This document shows positions 8,161 through 19,000 of a DNA stretch of 64,000 nucleotides, piece by piece. The stretch is taken from assembly GCA_963662895.1 (NCBI GenBank), contig OY759981.1, positions 496,001-560,000 of the forward strand. Direction: 5' to 3'. The position numbers were made by a program, and so were the translations under genes. This DNA comes from GWE2-42-39 sp963662895 (GTDB taxonomy: Bacteria; Bacteroidota; Bacteroidia; Bacteroidales; Prolixibacteraceae). The number at the start of each line of letters is the position of its first letter. The first letter of the stretch is position 1. The notes under the pieces were generated by a model that ran no database searches, was not told where the DNA came from, and saw nothing but the letters and a program-made list of their open reading frames with translations.

Positions 8161-9249
8161 TTATGACAAATACTCACTCACTTTACTTTTCCTTTTGATA
8201 TTAAAACAGGGAAGTATCACCGGGTCCGGCTCGTACAACATAGCAATATCGGTAAATGAACTGATAACTGAAGAACCGGTTAACAGGTGTTTCATTCCGG
8301 CCTCATTCAAAGAGGTACAGCCACACCGGTACATGGCCTGTTTTAGTTTGTCCAGTGCTGAAGACATAGCCCGGTCTGCATCCCCCTTCCCTTCTTTTTC
8401 GCCCGTACCATACTCCATATCTTTTGGATAACTGAACATCAGCAGATCGCTGCCCATGGCAAAAAGCTTCAGGTAATCACCGATGTCCATGGAAGGAACT
8501 CCTGTGATAACTGAAATATGACCACAGGATAACCTGGATAAGATGCGACTTACGCGTGACAGGGCCGGCAGTGAAGGGACGACCCGGGTCGGCTTGCTGT
8601 CTTTCCCTTCTGCATCAGGGCAATCTATTATTATAAAGTCCACCTCACAACTTGCGGCCAGGATACAATCCCTTTCAATATAATTGGCCGGGATGCGGAT
8701 GCCAAATGGAATATCAGGACGCAGCCTGCGAAGCAAAGAAACCCATTGGTCAACATGACTGTCCCGGCTGTAGAACGGCCGGAGATCAATGGTCCTTTTT
8801 GTGTTCCTGTAAAAAGGCAGCTCTGTCCCCCTGGTTATATCAGGATGACTCAACGGATCATTATTATAGCCATCCAGTTTATAATACACTTCGGTCAGGT
8901 CTACAAAACAGGCCCCGATATTCATCGTCGCCAGGATGACTGTATCAATCTCCGGGCCGTCCAGTTCCAGGATACAATCCCGGTTTAACAACCAGGGCGA
9001 TTCATCGCAGGCGCTGTACGATACCAGTAACTTCGGGTTCTCGTCCCCACAATGCCCGGCCCCCGGCATCCGGGCCCTCTTTTCCTCCGGGTTCCCGTCC
9101 GTGAAATCCAGAAGAAAAGGCATCCCGAAGGACAATGGTCTTTTACACCAGGGCCCCAGAACGACATTGACCCCTATGTCTTTGTACCGGATTTCCGGTA
9201 AACTGGTATTCCTGACATTTCTTAAAACTATTTGATTCCAGTCGGTCAT
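8161..9249 (-). CDS. Degenerate glutamate-synthase-like (FMN barrel) protein
   Basis: A 362-residue protein that I read as a diverged glutamate-synthase central/FMN barrel. Points of resemblance: LSFGMPF (about 39-45) for the MSFG start of the barrel; a PDIPFGIRI strand followed by CEVDFIIIDCPDAEG for the KISVKL and ADxxxxxGxxGGTG strands; an LPALSRV stretch; ISVITGVPSMDIGDYLKLFAMGSDLLMFS for the VxTGGxxxGxDVxxAxxxGAD phosphate-binding end; and YRCGCTSLNEA where true enzymes have CHxxxCPVG. The GGTG loop and the full Cys set for a 3Fe-4S cluster are missing, so glutamate synthesis is unlikely. It may bind a ligand or be structural. It abuts the bactofilin gene by 12 bases. Assignment rests on my alignment by eye. 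Confidence 0.5.
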   Translation of the reverse strand: MTDWNQIVLRNVRNTSLPEIRYKDIGVNVVLGPWCKRPLSFGMPFLLDFTDGNPEEKRARMPGAGHCGDENPKLLVSYSACDESPWLLNRDCILELDGPEIDTVILATMNIGACFVDLTEVYYKLDGYNNDPLSHPDITRGTELPFYRNTKRTIDLRPFYSRDSHVDQWVSLLRRLRPDIPFGIRIPANYIERDCILAASCEVDFIIIDCPDAEGKDSKPTRVVPSLPALSRVSRILSRLSCGHISVITGVPSMDIGDYLKLFAMGSDLLMFSYPKDMEYGTGEKEGKGDADRAMSSALDKLKQAMYRCGCTSLNEAGMKHLLTGSSVISSFTDIAMLYEPDPVILPCFNIKRKSKVSEYLS

Positions 9250-9342
9250 AATTATATTCTCTTAATGATTTTCTGTATTTAAAGCCCGGCCATCCGGCGG
9301 TGGGCTGATCTTATTTCTTTGTGAACAAACCATAAACTCCAT

Positions 9343-10710
9343 TCACAGGTATTCACTGATCTGCTCTTCGCTCATACGGACAATGTAAAATTTGTCCAGC
9401 TTTTCTTTTGTTGCAAACCGGTAAGCCTTCCTGTATGAGCTAAAGCGATCGGTACTGTTCCTGATTTTCATCCACCCATCTTCCCTGACCAGGAAATATT
9501 TTTTATCCGGGTCCAGTACTTTTCTATAGTACTGCATGGCGTAGGTTTTCGGACTGACGGCCATGATCTGAAGGACATAAAAATACCGGACCGGAGCCGG
9601 GGAAGATATTTCCGGGGATATTGAGTTTTTCCCTGCTTCAGCTGCCGGTTCCGGGACTATTGACACCTCCGGAGCTTTTACCCGGTCCGGGACTTTTACA
9701 GGGGCCGGTTCAGGGGCCGGTTCAGGTTCAGGTTCCTTTTTTTCTTCTTCGGAAGCAAGTATTTTTTCCGGGCTGTCAGTGATCTCTTCTTCCGGCCTGT
9801 ACGAATAAATATCGTAGTTTCCCCGCCGGTCGGAAGCAAAATAAAACAGCCCGGTCTGCGAAGAAAAACATACCCCGGTTTCATTGGCTTTACTGTTCAC
9901 CGGCATGCCCATGTTGACAGGAGTGGTAAAATGATCTCCTTCCAGGTCCGAGTAAAACAGGTCTAAACCGCCATACCCATCATGCCCCCCGGAGGCAAAG
10001 TAGAGCCTGGTATTACTGTAAAAATAAGGCATTGCCTCGTCTAATCCGGTGTTGATAAGATCTCCCGCATTCTCAGGGGAAGACCACAAACCGGTTTCAA
10101 ACCGGCATATCCACAAATCGCCCCCCCCTAACGAGCCTGGCCTGTCGGAACTAAATACCAGTAATTTCCCGTCGGGAGAAAGAGTAGCCCGACCTATTGA
10201 ATACTTTCTACTATTAAAATAAAAGGGATGCAAAGCTTCTATTTCTTCCAAATTCTCCGGGTTTCCTATATATAATTTTTTGGTACCTCTTTTTTTATCT
10301 ACGGTATTCAGAAAAACGGTTTTCCCGTCAGGACTGAAATTCAGGTATACATTCTTTATCTCGCGGCTCTTTTCCCTCTTTTTTTTGGTGCTGTCCCCTG
10401 CCCAGGAAGACTCTGACACCCCGGCTGACTCCAGTTCAAAAACATTGTATCGCTGCTCCTGGGAATCGTCGCCTACAATATAAGACAGACAGCCATTCCG
10501 TATCGCAGGGGCCAGTTCATGCCTGCTGGTATTAAAAGGTAGAAGAGTAAGCCTGTTACTACAGGTATCAGGAATATCAACGAAGCTTAAGCCATTGCTT
10601 TGACTTTCGTACAATTCTGCCGGGAGATCATTCATTATTCTCCGGTCTTCTGCAAAAACAGTATTTGCAGAAACAATAACGGCAAACACTATATACAATA
10701 ATATCTTCAT
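9343..10710 (-). CDS. Secreted PD40 beta-propeller protein with C-terminal SPOR-like domain
   Basis: 455 residues. A signal peptide (MKILLYIVFAVIVSANTVFA) leads into PD40/WD40-like propeller blades at about 115-295 (LNFSPDGKTVFLNT, ATLSPDGKLLVFSSDRPG, GLDLFYSDLEG, FYFASDRRGNYDIYSY). A Pro/Glu/Ala/Val-rich linker follows (about 305-365). The last 80 residues (YFYVLQIMAVSPKTYAMQYYRK to the end) look like a SPOR domain, which binds denuded peptidoglycan glycans. PD40 proteins with an envelope-anchoring C-terminus recur beside PorP/SprF genes in T9SS loci, so a periplasmic link between surface machinery and the wall is a fair inference. It is the fifth gene of the cluster, downstream of the repeat-filled gap. 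Confidence 0.8.
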   Translation of the reverse strand: MKILLYIVFAVIVSANTVFAEDRRIMNDLPAELYESQSNGLSFVDIPDTCSNRLTLLPFNTSRHELAPAIRNGCLSYIVGDDSQEQRYNVFELESAGVSESSWAGDSTKKKREKSREIKNVYLNFSPDGKTVFLNTVDKKRGTKKLYIGNPENLEEIEALHPFYFNSRKYSIGRATLSPDGKLLVFSSDRPGSLGGGDLWICRFETGLWSSPENAGDLINTGLDEAMPYFYSNTRLYFASGGHDGYGGLDLFYSDLEGDHFTTPVNMGMPVNSKANETGVCFSSQTGLFYFASDRRGNYDIYSYRPEEEITDSPEKILASEEEKKEPEPEPAPEPAPVKVPDRVKAPEVSIVPEPAAEAGKNSISPEISSPAPVRYFYVLQIMAVSPKTYAMQYYRKVLDPDKKYFLVREDGWMKIRNSTDRFSSYRKAYRFATKEKLDKFYIVRMSEEQISEYL

Positions 10711-10814
10711 TTTTATAGGTTCTATTTTGATTGTTTTTTTAATTCCTTTTCAGAACGTTTACCCTATGAAATCCGGGTTACCAGAGGTTCATTTCAAGGG
10801 ATTTATCCTACAGT

Positions 10815-11320
10815 CCCAAAGCGCAGTTCCAAATATTTCAATGACCAAATTCAAAAAAACAATCCGTTTTCCTGTCTCCTATCCTCCCGTGGCTGACCTA
10901 TCTCCTCTGATCTTTGCCATACACTCAACTTCCCTCCGCCCCAAATTCTCCCCCTTAGCGGGGGAGAACTCCGGATTCCCGGAGGGAGGGGGTGGGGACC
11001 CTGCGGCTATAAACCGCAGTTCCAAATATTTCAATGACCAAATTCAAAAAAAACAATCCGTTCTCATCTCTCCTACCCCCAGGGCTGGCCGATCCCTTTT
11101 GATCTTTGCCATACACTCAACTTCCCTCCGCCCCAGATTCTCCCCCTTAGCGGGGGAGAACTCCGGATTCCCGGAGGGAGGGGGTGGGGACCCTGCGGCT
11201 ACAAACTGCAGTTCCAAATATTTCAATGACCAAATTCAAAAAAAACAATCCGTTCTCATCTCTCCTATCCCCGGGGCTGACCGATCCCTTCTGATCTTTG
11301 CTTCATCACAGCCCTGTTCG
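10815..11320. repeat. About 2.6 copies of a 192-bp tandem repeat with double hairpins
   Basis: The shared start GCAGTTCCAAATATTTCAAT recurs at 10823, 11016 and 11208, a period of 192-193 bases. Copies 1 and 2 each carry two adjacent hairpins: CTCCCCC/GGGGGAG (10948-10966 and 11140-11158) and CTCCGG/CCGGAG just after. The third copy stops before the hairpins. The array fills the gap between the RT-like gene and the PD40 gene. Although a reading frame runs through it on the plus strand, the sequence is repetitive and antisense to the cluster, so I do not call a gene. Confidence 0.85.
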
Positions 11321-11323
11321 TCC

Positions 11324-12379
11324 TCAGTTATACCAGTAAGGAAAGGTTACAGCAACCTTTTGCTTATTAGCATAATCTATACTATTAAATTGTTCTATCC
11401 CCATAAATGAAGCTGTCCTCAAGGGCAGAACTCTGCCTTTCCCGTCCTCCCGTTTTGTTTTCGTTATGCCGTCGTACAGGGTGGTCAGCGAGCATAACCC
11501 GTCGTAATCCCCGGCATCCCCGGCGCCGGCATATATCTCATTACCCGGCTCCAGAAGGTACATCCCCACATAATACAGGATAATTTTATCAAGGCGGGAA
11601 AATAAGTTTCGTACCGGGGCATATTTATAATAATGCCCGAATTTTTGTATCCTGCGGTTCATTTGTTTAATAAAGGACTCCCGTGAACTGTATTTCCTGT
11701 CCGGGAAGGTCAATTGCCGGATGGCCGATAAAAACAGATCGATCTGCCTGTACGGGACAGCTATCCACTTCTGCTCAATCTGGAAGCCTGCAAATACCAC
11801 TATACTGCCCCATTGTATCCCTTCCTCTGTAGTCTTAATCCCCAGCAACTTAAGTTCCTTTTTTATTTTTTCCCGGCAGGGGCCTACATCGGTTACCCGG
11901 GGAAGAAACACCAGGAACTCACGACGGGTACAAAGAAACGGGAAAGGGGACAGCCTGCTGCATAATCCTAACAGCACGTAAGGGATAAGGTAAACCGATA
12001 AACGCTTATCTTCTTCTGCTGATCCGCTCACCCGCCTGTCGAAAAACGAACGTAAGCCGTTATACAGGTAGTTTTTCCAGGAAACAGAAATATTCTCCCG
12101 GCACAGCATTCGATAACTGCCCAGTATAAAATTAAAAAGTGACTCCATCGATATCTCCGGGTAAAATTCATCCACTGTGAAATGAAGATAACACGGGTGT
12201 GTCTTGCGATGTTGTTCAATATACCAGATAAAACGCCCGGGGCTCATGCCATTTAGAAAATGTTGCGGAAACCGCATGATTATTTCCGAGGAAAAAAGAA
12301 TATCAAGGATATTGATCAAATCAGCATTGGTTCCTCCCGGGGGTTGTTCTATCTTTTTATTTGCTTGTCTATTGTTCAT
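11324..12379 (-). CDS. Reverse-transcriptase-like protein lacking catalytic aspartates
   Basis: A 351-residue protein with the outline of a group II intron-type reverse transcriptase. QHFLNGMSPGRF (39-50) matches the HSYGFRPGRS stretch; HFTVDEFYPEIS (66-77) matches motif A, with Thr68 where Asp is expected; CTRREFLVFLP (150-160) matches YADD and its flanks, with Thr-Arg-Arg-Glu replacing Tyr-Ala-Asp-Asp; FAGFQI (196-201) matches FLGFxx; and residues 205-275 (FIKQMNRRIQKFGHYYKY and onward) match the maturase/thumb domain, which ends LNxxIxGWxNYY in active intron enzymes. DNA synthesis is therefore unlikely, while RNA or nucleic-acid binding could persist. The gene sits inside the T9SS surface cluster, flanked by a degraded small gene upstream and a 192-bp repeat array downstream. 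No template/variable repeat pair was seen. The homology is by eye. Confidence 0.6.
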   Translation of the reverse strand: MNNRQANKKIEQPPGGTNADLINILDILFSSEIIMRFPQHFLNGMSPGRFIWYIEQHRKTHPCYLHFTVDEFYPEISMESLFNFILGSYRMLCRENISVSWKNYLYNGLRSFFDRRVSGSAEEDKRLSVYLIPYVLLGLCSRLSPFPFLCTRREFLVFLPRVTDVGPCREKIKKELKLLGIKTTEEGIQWGSIVVFAGFQIEQKWIAVPYRQIDLFLSAIRQLTFPDRKYSSRESFIKQMNRRIQKFGHYYKYAPVRNLFSRLDKIILYYVGMYLLEPGNEIYAGAGDAGDYDGLCSLTTLYDGITKTKREDGKGRVLPLRTASFMGIEQFNSIDYANKQKVAVTFPYWYN

Positions 12380-12429
12380 CTCTCTCTGTATTAATTGTTA
12401 TACTGATTAAAGTTTCTCATATTCATTTC

Positions 12430-12870
12430 ATTTTCTCCCTGTTATGATCCAGCCTGCTGTGACATCCCGGACCGCTAAATGGAATTTCAAAGAATTATTT
12501 TTCAGTAGCCGGGCTATGTCTGAGTTTTCAATCTATCTCCTGCTTTGCCTTTGCTCTTAAATTTCTCACACTTGTTACCCCAACGGTTGCTTCTGAAAAA
12601 AAGAGCCGGGTGAGAGGAGAGAGAAGGATGACTCCTCCCCTCTCCGTTAACGGCCAGACCAGAAGATGTGTGAAAGGTGACTGTCCGGGGAAATAAGACC
12701 GTTTCCCCGCTCTCTCTACCTGGATAAACAGACATCGCCTGTGGCAGTAAACACCGGCAGGTGGGGTACGCCTCCTATCACCCGGTAGAAATGGTTTGCG
12801 CGTGCAGCATTGGTACAACACACAGCACAAAGGCCGCAAAAAAGTAGTTAATCATATAAATAGATTGTTT
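12430..12870 (-). pseudogene. Possible remnant of a small secreted protein gene
   Basis: On the minus strand an ATG near 12856 opens MINYFFAAFVLCVVPMLHAQ, a good signal peptide, but hits two stops after six more codons. Sensible-looking sequence continues in other frames: GVPHLPVFTATGDVCLS, then ETVLFPRTVTFHTSSGLAVNGE. This resembles the short secreted proteins of Bacteroidota whose text runs TATGDVxLxPGxTVxF. At least two frameshifts would be needed, so I call it a possible pseudogene between the giant fibre gene and the RT-like gene. Confidence 0.4.
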
Positions 12871-13058
12871 CATTGTGTTACAAATTTATTTTCAACATAA
12901 ATTTAATGTTTAATGTTATCCTTAGACAATAGCCAAATTCCAAACTCATCATTCGTCAACTCCGGGGTCCGCAAGCGGCTCATAAAGGGCGGTCGTTCCA
13001 AACCGGTCTTCCGTACACGCCGGGAAATACCATGAGAACAACTGCGCTTACACAGGCG

Positions 13059-16000
13059 TTACTCCATTCCCAATTTTTTCATTACCTGCTGCATTTGTTT
13101 TTTCAGCAGGTCTATTTCCTGCTGCTGTTCTTTTATAGCCTGGATAAGCACACCGGTCAACTGCGAGTAATTCACGGCCAGGTAACCATCGGCTCCTTGT
13201 GTTACGAGCTCCGGAAATACCCTTTGCAGTTCCTGCGCTATCACACCAACCTGAGGGCCGACAGCATATTTCTGCTGGTCTTTAAACTCGTAGCGAACCC
13301 CGCGCAGGCAGTTCAGCTTACCCAGCACGCCGGTCAGGGTAGTTATATTCTTCTTCAGCCGCATATCCGATGGGTTAATTATTGTCCCATTTACGGTCAG
13401 GTCGCCCGAGATAGCCACATCTGTACCGTCGTTGGTCAACACCGACGAGGCTTCCCAACCATTGGTCACATCGTAACGAAGGGTATAATCACCGGTCCCT
13501 GCAAGAAGAAATTCCGGGGCTGTCCAGCTAAGGGCACCGCCGCCATTGGTAACAAGCACTTGCCCGTTGCTCCCATCAGTATTCGGAAGCGTGTATTCGC
13601 CTACCGTTACTGTTCCGTCAACCTCAAGAGCACCTTCAATATAGGCATCTTCGCCGTCCATGGAGTTGTCCGGCGTGCCGTCGCCTACTTTCAGATTACC
13701 GGTAAATACATTCAATGAGCCCCCGGCCGGAACAGTAACTGCAATGGTCCCGTTGGTTCCATTACTGATCGTTTCACCATTGCCAAAAGAAAGATCGTTA
13801 CCCGTAATATTCAAATCATTTTTTATTGTTGTGGTGCCTGTGGATGACCCAAGGTTAAGGCTTGTTGCTGCCCCGCCTATATTTAATGTTGCAGCTGTCG
13901 TGTTGAACAGGCTCGCACTTGTCTTATTCGTTGTTATATCTCCACCGTTAACGGCCAGATTGCCTGTAACAGTTATATCGGTATTATCGTTCTTCAATGC
14001 TCCCGACTCGATCCAGGAACTTCCATCCCAACGTAAAGTAGCGTTTCCTATTGATCCGTCTGCAATTGTACCTGCGATGTCTGTCCAGTTTACCGCACCG
14101 GAGCCATCGGTCTGTAATACCTGCGAGGCTGTCCCATCAGTATTGGGCAATGTATAAGCCCCCACGGTTACGGCACCATCTACTTCAACATTGCCTTCAA
14201 TGTAAGCATCTTCCCCATCTAAAGTAATAGTACCGGGAGTACCGTCACCTACTTTCAGATTACCTGTAGACACATTCAATGAGCCCCCGGTTGGAACAGT
14301 AACTGCAATGGTCCCGTTGGTCCCATTACTGATCGTTTCACCATTGCCAAAAGAAAGATCGTTACCCGCAATATTCAAATCATTTTTTATTGTTGTGGTG
14401 CCTGTGGATGACCCAAGGTTAAGGCTTGTTACTGCCCCGCCTATATTTAATGTTGTAGCTGTCGTGTTGAACAGGCTCGCACTTGAGCTTCCCGTTATTA
14501 TATCTCCACCGTTAACGGCCAAATTGCCACTAACAGTTATATTGCTATCATCGTTCTTCAATGCTCCCGACTCGATCCAGGAACTTCCATCCCAACGTAA
14601 GGTATTGTTTGGGGTGATACCGTCTTCAATCGTACCGGATATGTCAACCCAGCTTATAGCGCCGGAACCATCGGTCTGTAATATCTGGGAGGCTGTCCCG
14701 TCAGTATTGGGCAATGTATAAGCCCCCACGGTTACGGTACCATCTACTTCAACATTACCTTCAATGTAAGCATCTTCCCCATCCATGGAGTTGTCAGGCG
14801 TGCCGTCGCCTACTTTCATATTACCGGTAAATACATTCAATGAGCCCCCGGCCGGAACAGTAACGGCAATGGTCCCATTGATCCCATTACTGATCGTTTC
14901 ACCATTACCAAAAGAAAGATCGTTACCCGCAATATTCAAATCATTTTTTATTGTTGTGGTGCCTGTGGATGCCCCAAGGTTAAGGCTTATTGCTGCCCCG
15001 CCTATATTTAATGTTGTAGTTGTTGTATTGAACAGGTTCGCACTTGTCTTATTCGTTGTTATATCTCCACCGTTAACGGACAAATCGCCTGTAACAGTTA
15101 TATTGGTATTATCGTTCTTCAATGCTCCCGACTCGATCCAGGAACTTCCATCCCAGCGTAAAGTAGCGTTTCCTACTGATCCGTCTGCAATTGTACCTGC
15201 GAAGGTTGTCCAGCTTACCGCGCCGGAACCATCGGTCTGTAATACCTGCGAGGCTGTCCCATCAGTATTGGGCAATGTATAAGCCCCCACGGTTACGGTA
15301 CCATCTACTTCAACATTACCTTCAATGTAAGCATCTTCCCCATCCATGGAGTTGTCCGGCGTGCCGTCGCCTACACGAAGATTGCCTGTGGTTGTCACGT
15401 CCTGGGTGCCAAAATCAGGTGAAATTTTTGTCCCTGCAATCGCTGCGGTTGCATTTATATCATCATTTACAATACTCCCATTCAATATCTTAGAACTGGT
15501 GACGGCATCTTCCCTGATCACAATATCACTTCCTGTCCCGTCAAAATCGTTTTCACTTAAATACATCCCTGTTCCGGTTGAACCCACTTTTACCATCTCA
15601 TCGGTCGACCCCGCAGCTACTTCATCAAGAGCTGACTTCACATCAGTAGCTGTTAAACCCGAAGTGGTATTGTCGTAACTTACTTCCGAGGCCGTCTGGT
15701 CATCGGTATTATCAAGATAAGCACTCAAATCTACGGTAGTAGTCCCATTCTCTATCGATAAAATATTACTACTCAGGCTCAGTTCCTGATCATCACTCGA
15801 GCCCGCAACCACTTCATCAAGAGCTGACTTCACATCAGTAGCTGTTAAACCTGAAGTGGTATTGTCATAACTTACTTCTGAGGCCGTCTGGTCATCGGTA
15901 TTATCAAGATAAGCACTCAAATCTACGGTAGTAGTCCCGTTCTCTATCGATAAAATATTACTACTCAGGCTTAGTTCCTGATCATCACTCGAACCCGCAG

Positions 16001-19000
16001 CCACTTCATCAAGAGCTGACTTCACATCAGTAGCTGTTAAACCTGAAGTGGTATTGTCGTAACTTACTTCTGAGGCCGTCTGGTCATCGGTATTATCAAG
16101 ATAAGCACTCAAATCTACGGTAGTAGTCCCGTTCTCTATCGATAAAATATTACTACTCAGGCTTAGTTCCTGATCATCACTCGAACCCGCGACCACTTCA
16201 TCAAGAGCTGACTTCACATCAGTAGCTGTTAAACCCGAAGTGGTATTGTCATAACTTACTTCTGAGGCCGTCTGGTCATCGGTCGAACCCACAGCCACTT
16301 CATCAAGAGCTGACTTTACATCAGTGGCTGTTAAACCCGAAGTGGTATTGTCGTAACTTACTTCCGAGGCCGTCTGGTCATCGGTATTATCAAGATAAGC
16401 ACTCAAATCTACGGTAGTAGTCCCATTCTCTATCGATAAAATATTACTACTCAGGCTTAGTTCCTGATCATCACTCGAACCCGCAACCACTTCATCAAGA
16501 GCTGACTTCACATTCGTAGCAGTTAAACCTGAAGTGGTATTGTCGTAACTTACTTCTGAGGCTGTCTGGTCATCGGTCGAACCCACAGCCACTTCATCAA
16601 GAGCTGACTTTACATCAGTGGCAGTTAAACCTGAAGTGGTATTGTCGTAACTTACTTCCGAGGCCGTCTGGTCATCGGTCGAACCCACAGCCACTTCATC
16701 AAGAGCTGACTTTACATCAGTAGCTGTTAAACCTGAAGTGGTATTGTCATAACTTACTTCTGAGGCCGTCTGGTCATCGGTCGAACCCACAGCCACTTCA
16801 TCAAGAGCTGACTTTACATCAGTGGCAGTTAAACCTGAAGTGGTATTGTCGTAACTTACTTCTGAGGCCGTCTGGTCATCGGTCGAACCCACAGCCACTT
16901 CATCAAGAGCTGACTTTACATCAGTGGCAGTTAAACCTGAAGTGGTATTGTCGTAACTTACTTCTGAGGCCGTCTGGTCATCGGTCGAACCCACAGCCAC
17001 TTCATCAAGAGCTGACTTTACATCAGTGGCAGTTAAACCTGAAGTGGTATTGTCGTAACTTACTTCCGAGGCCGTCTGGTCATCGGTATTATCAAGATAA
17101 GCACTCAAATCTACGGTAGTAGTCCCGTTCTCTATCGATAAAATATTACTACTCAGGCTTAGTTCCTGATCATCACTCGAGCCCGCGACCACTTCATCAA
17201 GAGCTGACTTCACATTCGTAGCAGTTAAACCCGAAGTGGTATTGTCGTAACTTACTTCTGAGGCCGTCTGGTCATCGGTATTATCAAGATAAGCACTCAA
17301 ATCTACGGTAGTAGTCCCGTTCTCTATCGATAAAATATTACTACTCAGGCTTAGTTCCTGATCATCACTCGAACCCGCAACCACTTCATCAAGAGCTGAC
17401 TTTACATCAGTGGCAGTTAAACCTGAAGTGGTATTGTCATAAGTTACTTCCGAGGCCGTCTGGTCATCGGTATTATCAAGATAAGCACTCAAATCTACGG
17501 TAGTAGTCCCGTTCTCTATCGATAAAATATTACTACTCAGGCTTAGTTCCTGATCATCACTCGAACCCGCAACCACTTCATCAAGAGCTGACTTCACATT
17601 CGTAGCAGTTAAACCCGAAGTGGTATTGTCGTAACTTACTTCTGAGGCCGTCTGGTCATCGGTATTATCAAGATAAGCACTCAAATCTACGGTAGTAGTC
17701 CCGTTCTCTATCGATAAAATATTACTACTCAGGCTCAGTTCCTGATCATCACTCGAACCCGCGACCACTTCATCAAGAGCTGACTTTACATCAGTAGCAG
17801 TTAAACCCGAAGTGGTATTGTCATAAGTTACTTCCGAGGCGGTCTGGTCGTCAATACCTGACAGGTCAATCGTTCGGATGGCCTCCCCGTCATTCTCAAG
17901 GGATATATTCAGGGTCGTCCCGGATAAACTCAATACATCAATTTTCTGGTTGTCCGCATCGATTAAACCGCCTAACTGGGTATCTACGTAATTCTTCGTA
18001 GCGGCATCCTGGGCATCGACAGGGTTGGTTATACCACTGATTACCTTACCCCCGGCATTATTCCCCTGTGTTAATATATCAGCCAAATCCAAAACAACAG
18101 AGCCAATCTCGGCATTGACACTTTGTACCTCTCCATCCGGAGAGATTAATTCCGTCCAGTCACCCATTGAGCTATTGCTCCCGCTATTGTTTATATAAGT
18201 CTTGCTTTCATCCGTACGGACTGCCACATCCCCCTGGGTCACCGTTAATGCGAGCTGGGCTGTCTCATCGGCCACAACATAAGTGTTCCCCAGTATCATC
18301 GTAGGAAGATATATCTGGTTGACCTTACTATCTGAGCCTAAACCGACATACCCGTTGGCCATATTCTTGTTTGACTGTTTCTCGACACCGCTTAATTCCG
18401 TATCTACATAATTCTTCGTTGCTGCATCGGTCGAGACCGTTGGTGCGCCCAGGTTGGTTATCGTACTGCCTCCGGCATCGTTCCCGTTGCCCAGTACATC
18501 AAACAGCCCCTGATCGTCCGTGCCCGTACCATCCTGTATGGATGTAATATCCTGCCACATAGGGTTCCCGGAAGCATCGGTGGTCATCACCTGGCTCCTC
18601 CCCCCATTGGCTATTTTAGCAAGGCTCACACCATTGTTTGCGATCCCCAGTTCACTTCCGGTCACTCCATTTCCGGTAAGCGTTGCATCGTGTACTACTG
18701 ATGTCATCCCGCTGCCTGGGACCGTGATTATCTCGCCCTGTAATTCTTCCAGTGCTGACTGTACATCGGTCGACGTTAAATCACCACTGGCCGTTACGCT
18801 TATTTCAGACGCTGCTTTTATTCCGGGAACAGGGGTCCATTCACTGCCGTTCCAGTAATAAAAATTACTTTTATCAGTATCATAAACCAATAACCCGCTG
18901 GCCGGGGAGCTGATCCCTACCCGCTGGCTTTCCGTCAGGCGTGGAATCAACAATCCTTTATTGCTCGATACCAGTTCCAGTATTGCACTGGGATCTGCAT

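Noticed and set aside
10815..17852. Matching 192-bp periods in the intergenic repeat and in the fibre gene (102 + 90)
   Set aside because: The sequences are unrelated; the equal length looks coincidental.
13032..18858. Several long plus-strand reading frames opposite the giant fibre gene
   Set aside because: They are repetitive shadows of the in-frame repeats on the minus strand, with no independent start signals or domains.
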